This document shows positions 31,468 to 31,701 of a stretch of 31,701 bases of DNA, in pieces. This DNA is from Zoogloea sp035335645 (GTDB lineage Bacteria > Pseudomonadota > Gammaproteobacteria > Burkholderiales > Rhodocyclaceae), in the NCBI GenBank assembly GCA_035335645.1, contig DAOQMM010000030.1:1-31701 (forward strand), in the 5' to 3' direction. Numbering within the stretch: the stretch's first letter is position 1; each line of letters begins with the position of its first letter. Made by a program: the position numbers and the translations under genes. The notes under the pieces were generated by a model that was not told where the DNA came from, did not search any database, and saw only the letters and a list, made by a program, of their open reading frames with translations.

Positions 31468-31701
31468 TCAGGCCGGCTGCAGACGCACCCACGGCTTCAC
31501 CTCCAGACGCTCGCCATCGGCCACGCCGATCTCGGCGTTGTCCAGGTAGCAGCCGGGATCTTCCTGCCAGGGATCGCCGGTGAGCTGCCAGGCGCGGACC
31601 CGGGTGTTGCCATTGCACATGGCCAGGTAACGGCAGGCCCCGCAGCGCCCGCTGACGGGCCGCGGCGACTGCTTGAGGCCGGCCAGCAGGGGGTCGGAGA
31701 G
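31468..31701 (-). CDS. nirJ: NirJ, radical SAM enzyme of heme d1 biosynthesis (C-terminal end; gene runs off the window)
   Basis: The last 77 codons of a minus-strand gene. The visible part is the C-terminal auxiliary-cluster region: CGACRYLAMCNGNTRVRA, then WQLTGDPWQEDPGCYL, a close match to NirJ. The N-terminal radical SAM CxxxCxxC motif is outside the window. NirJ removes the propionate side chains during heme d1 synthesis. The stop at 31468-31470 is followed by the repeat array and then nirN on the same strand. Confidence 0.9.
   Translation of the reverse strand, partial: LSDPLLAGLKQSPRPVSGRCGACRYLAMCNGNTRVRAWQLTGDPWQEDPGCYLDNAEIGVADGERLEVKPWVRLQPA

Noticed and set aside
1..31701. Insertion sequences, prophage genes, tRNA or rRNA
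   Set aside because: No transposase, integrase, terminal inverted repeat or structural RNA sequence was recognised anywhere in the window.

Overview
The window reads as a chromosomal stretch of a high-GC, denitrifying betaproteobacterium, probably of the Rhodocyclales type (Thauera/Azoarcus/Azospira-like). The reasons are the strong G/C preference at third codon positions, the RdgC, SrkA and TerC housekeeping genes, and pieces of three denitrification modules (nor, nap, nir) on one segment. The genus is an inference; no rRNA or tRNA gene was seen.

Region 1 (1-4108, minus strand) is a tightly coupled nitric oxide reductase accessory operon: norE, norF, norQ, three membrane genes (one carrying four Fe-S cysteine motifs), then the start of norD, which runs off the left edge. 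Most junctions are 4-base ATGA or GTGA stop/start overlaps. A receiver-GGDEF diguanylate cyclase (4277-5215) diverges from it. Region 2 (5232-10290) is mixed: an isoprenylcysteine-methyltransferase-like protein, an acyltransferase, small conserved proteins (unknown, TfoX-N, YkvA), and a coupled operon of an old-yellow-enzyme reductase, a tiny lipoprotein and two SMR-family exporters.

Region 3 (10408-16934) is a complete periplasmic nitrate reductase operon in the E. coli-like order napFDAGHBC. It is preceded by an FNR/DNR-like half-site placed 41.5 bases before a plausible start point and is closed by a strong hairpin terminator. A Cache-domain histidine kinase and a one-domain response regulator follow (17084-19140). 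Region 4 (19222-27489) is mostly housekeeping: rdgC, a DUF4337-like protein, a small coiled-coil protein, a kinase-fold protein coupled to fabI, a HAD protein, srkA, terC and a PAS-PAS-GGDEF-EAL protein.

Region 5 (27765-31701) returns to denitrification: a Crp/Fnr regulator without iron-sulfur cysteines (DNR/NnrR type), a DUF2249 gene behind a good TTGA-N6-TCAA box, a DUF4124-like protein, nirN, and the 3' end of nirJ (both heme d1 biosynthesis).

The most unusual object is the 391-base gap between nirJ and nirN. About 294 bases of it (31130-31423) are a strictly 21-bp-periodic array of about 14 degenerate units. Each unit is an imperfect 16-bp dyad (CACTCGCnnGCGAGTG) plus a 5-base spacer. 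I recognise no described element of this form, and it is the best candidate here for something undescribed.
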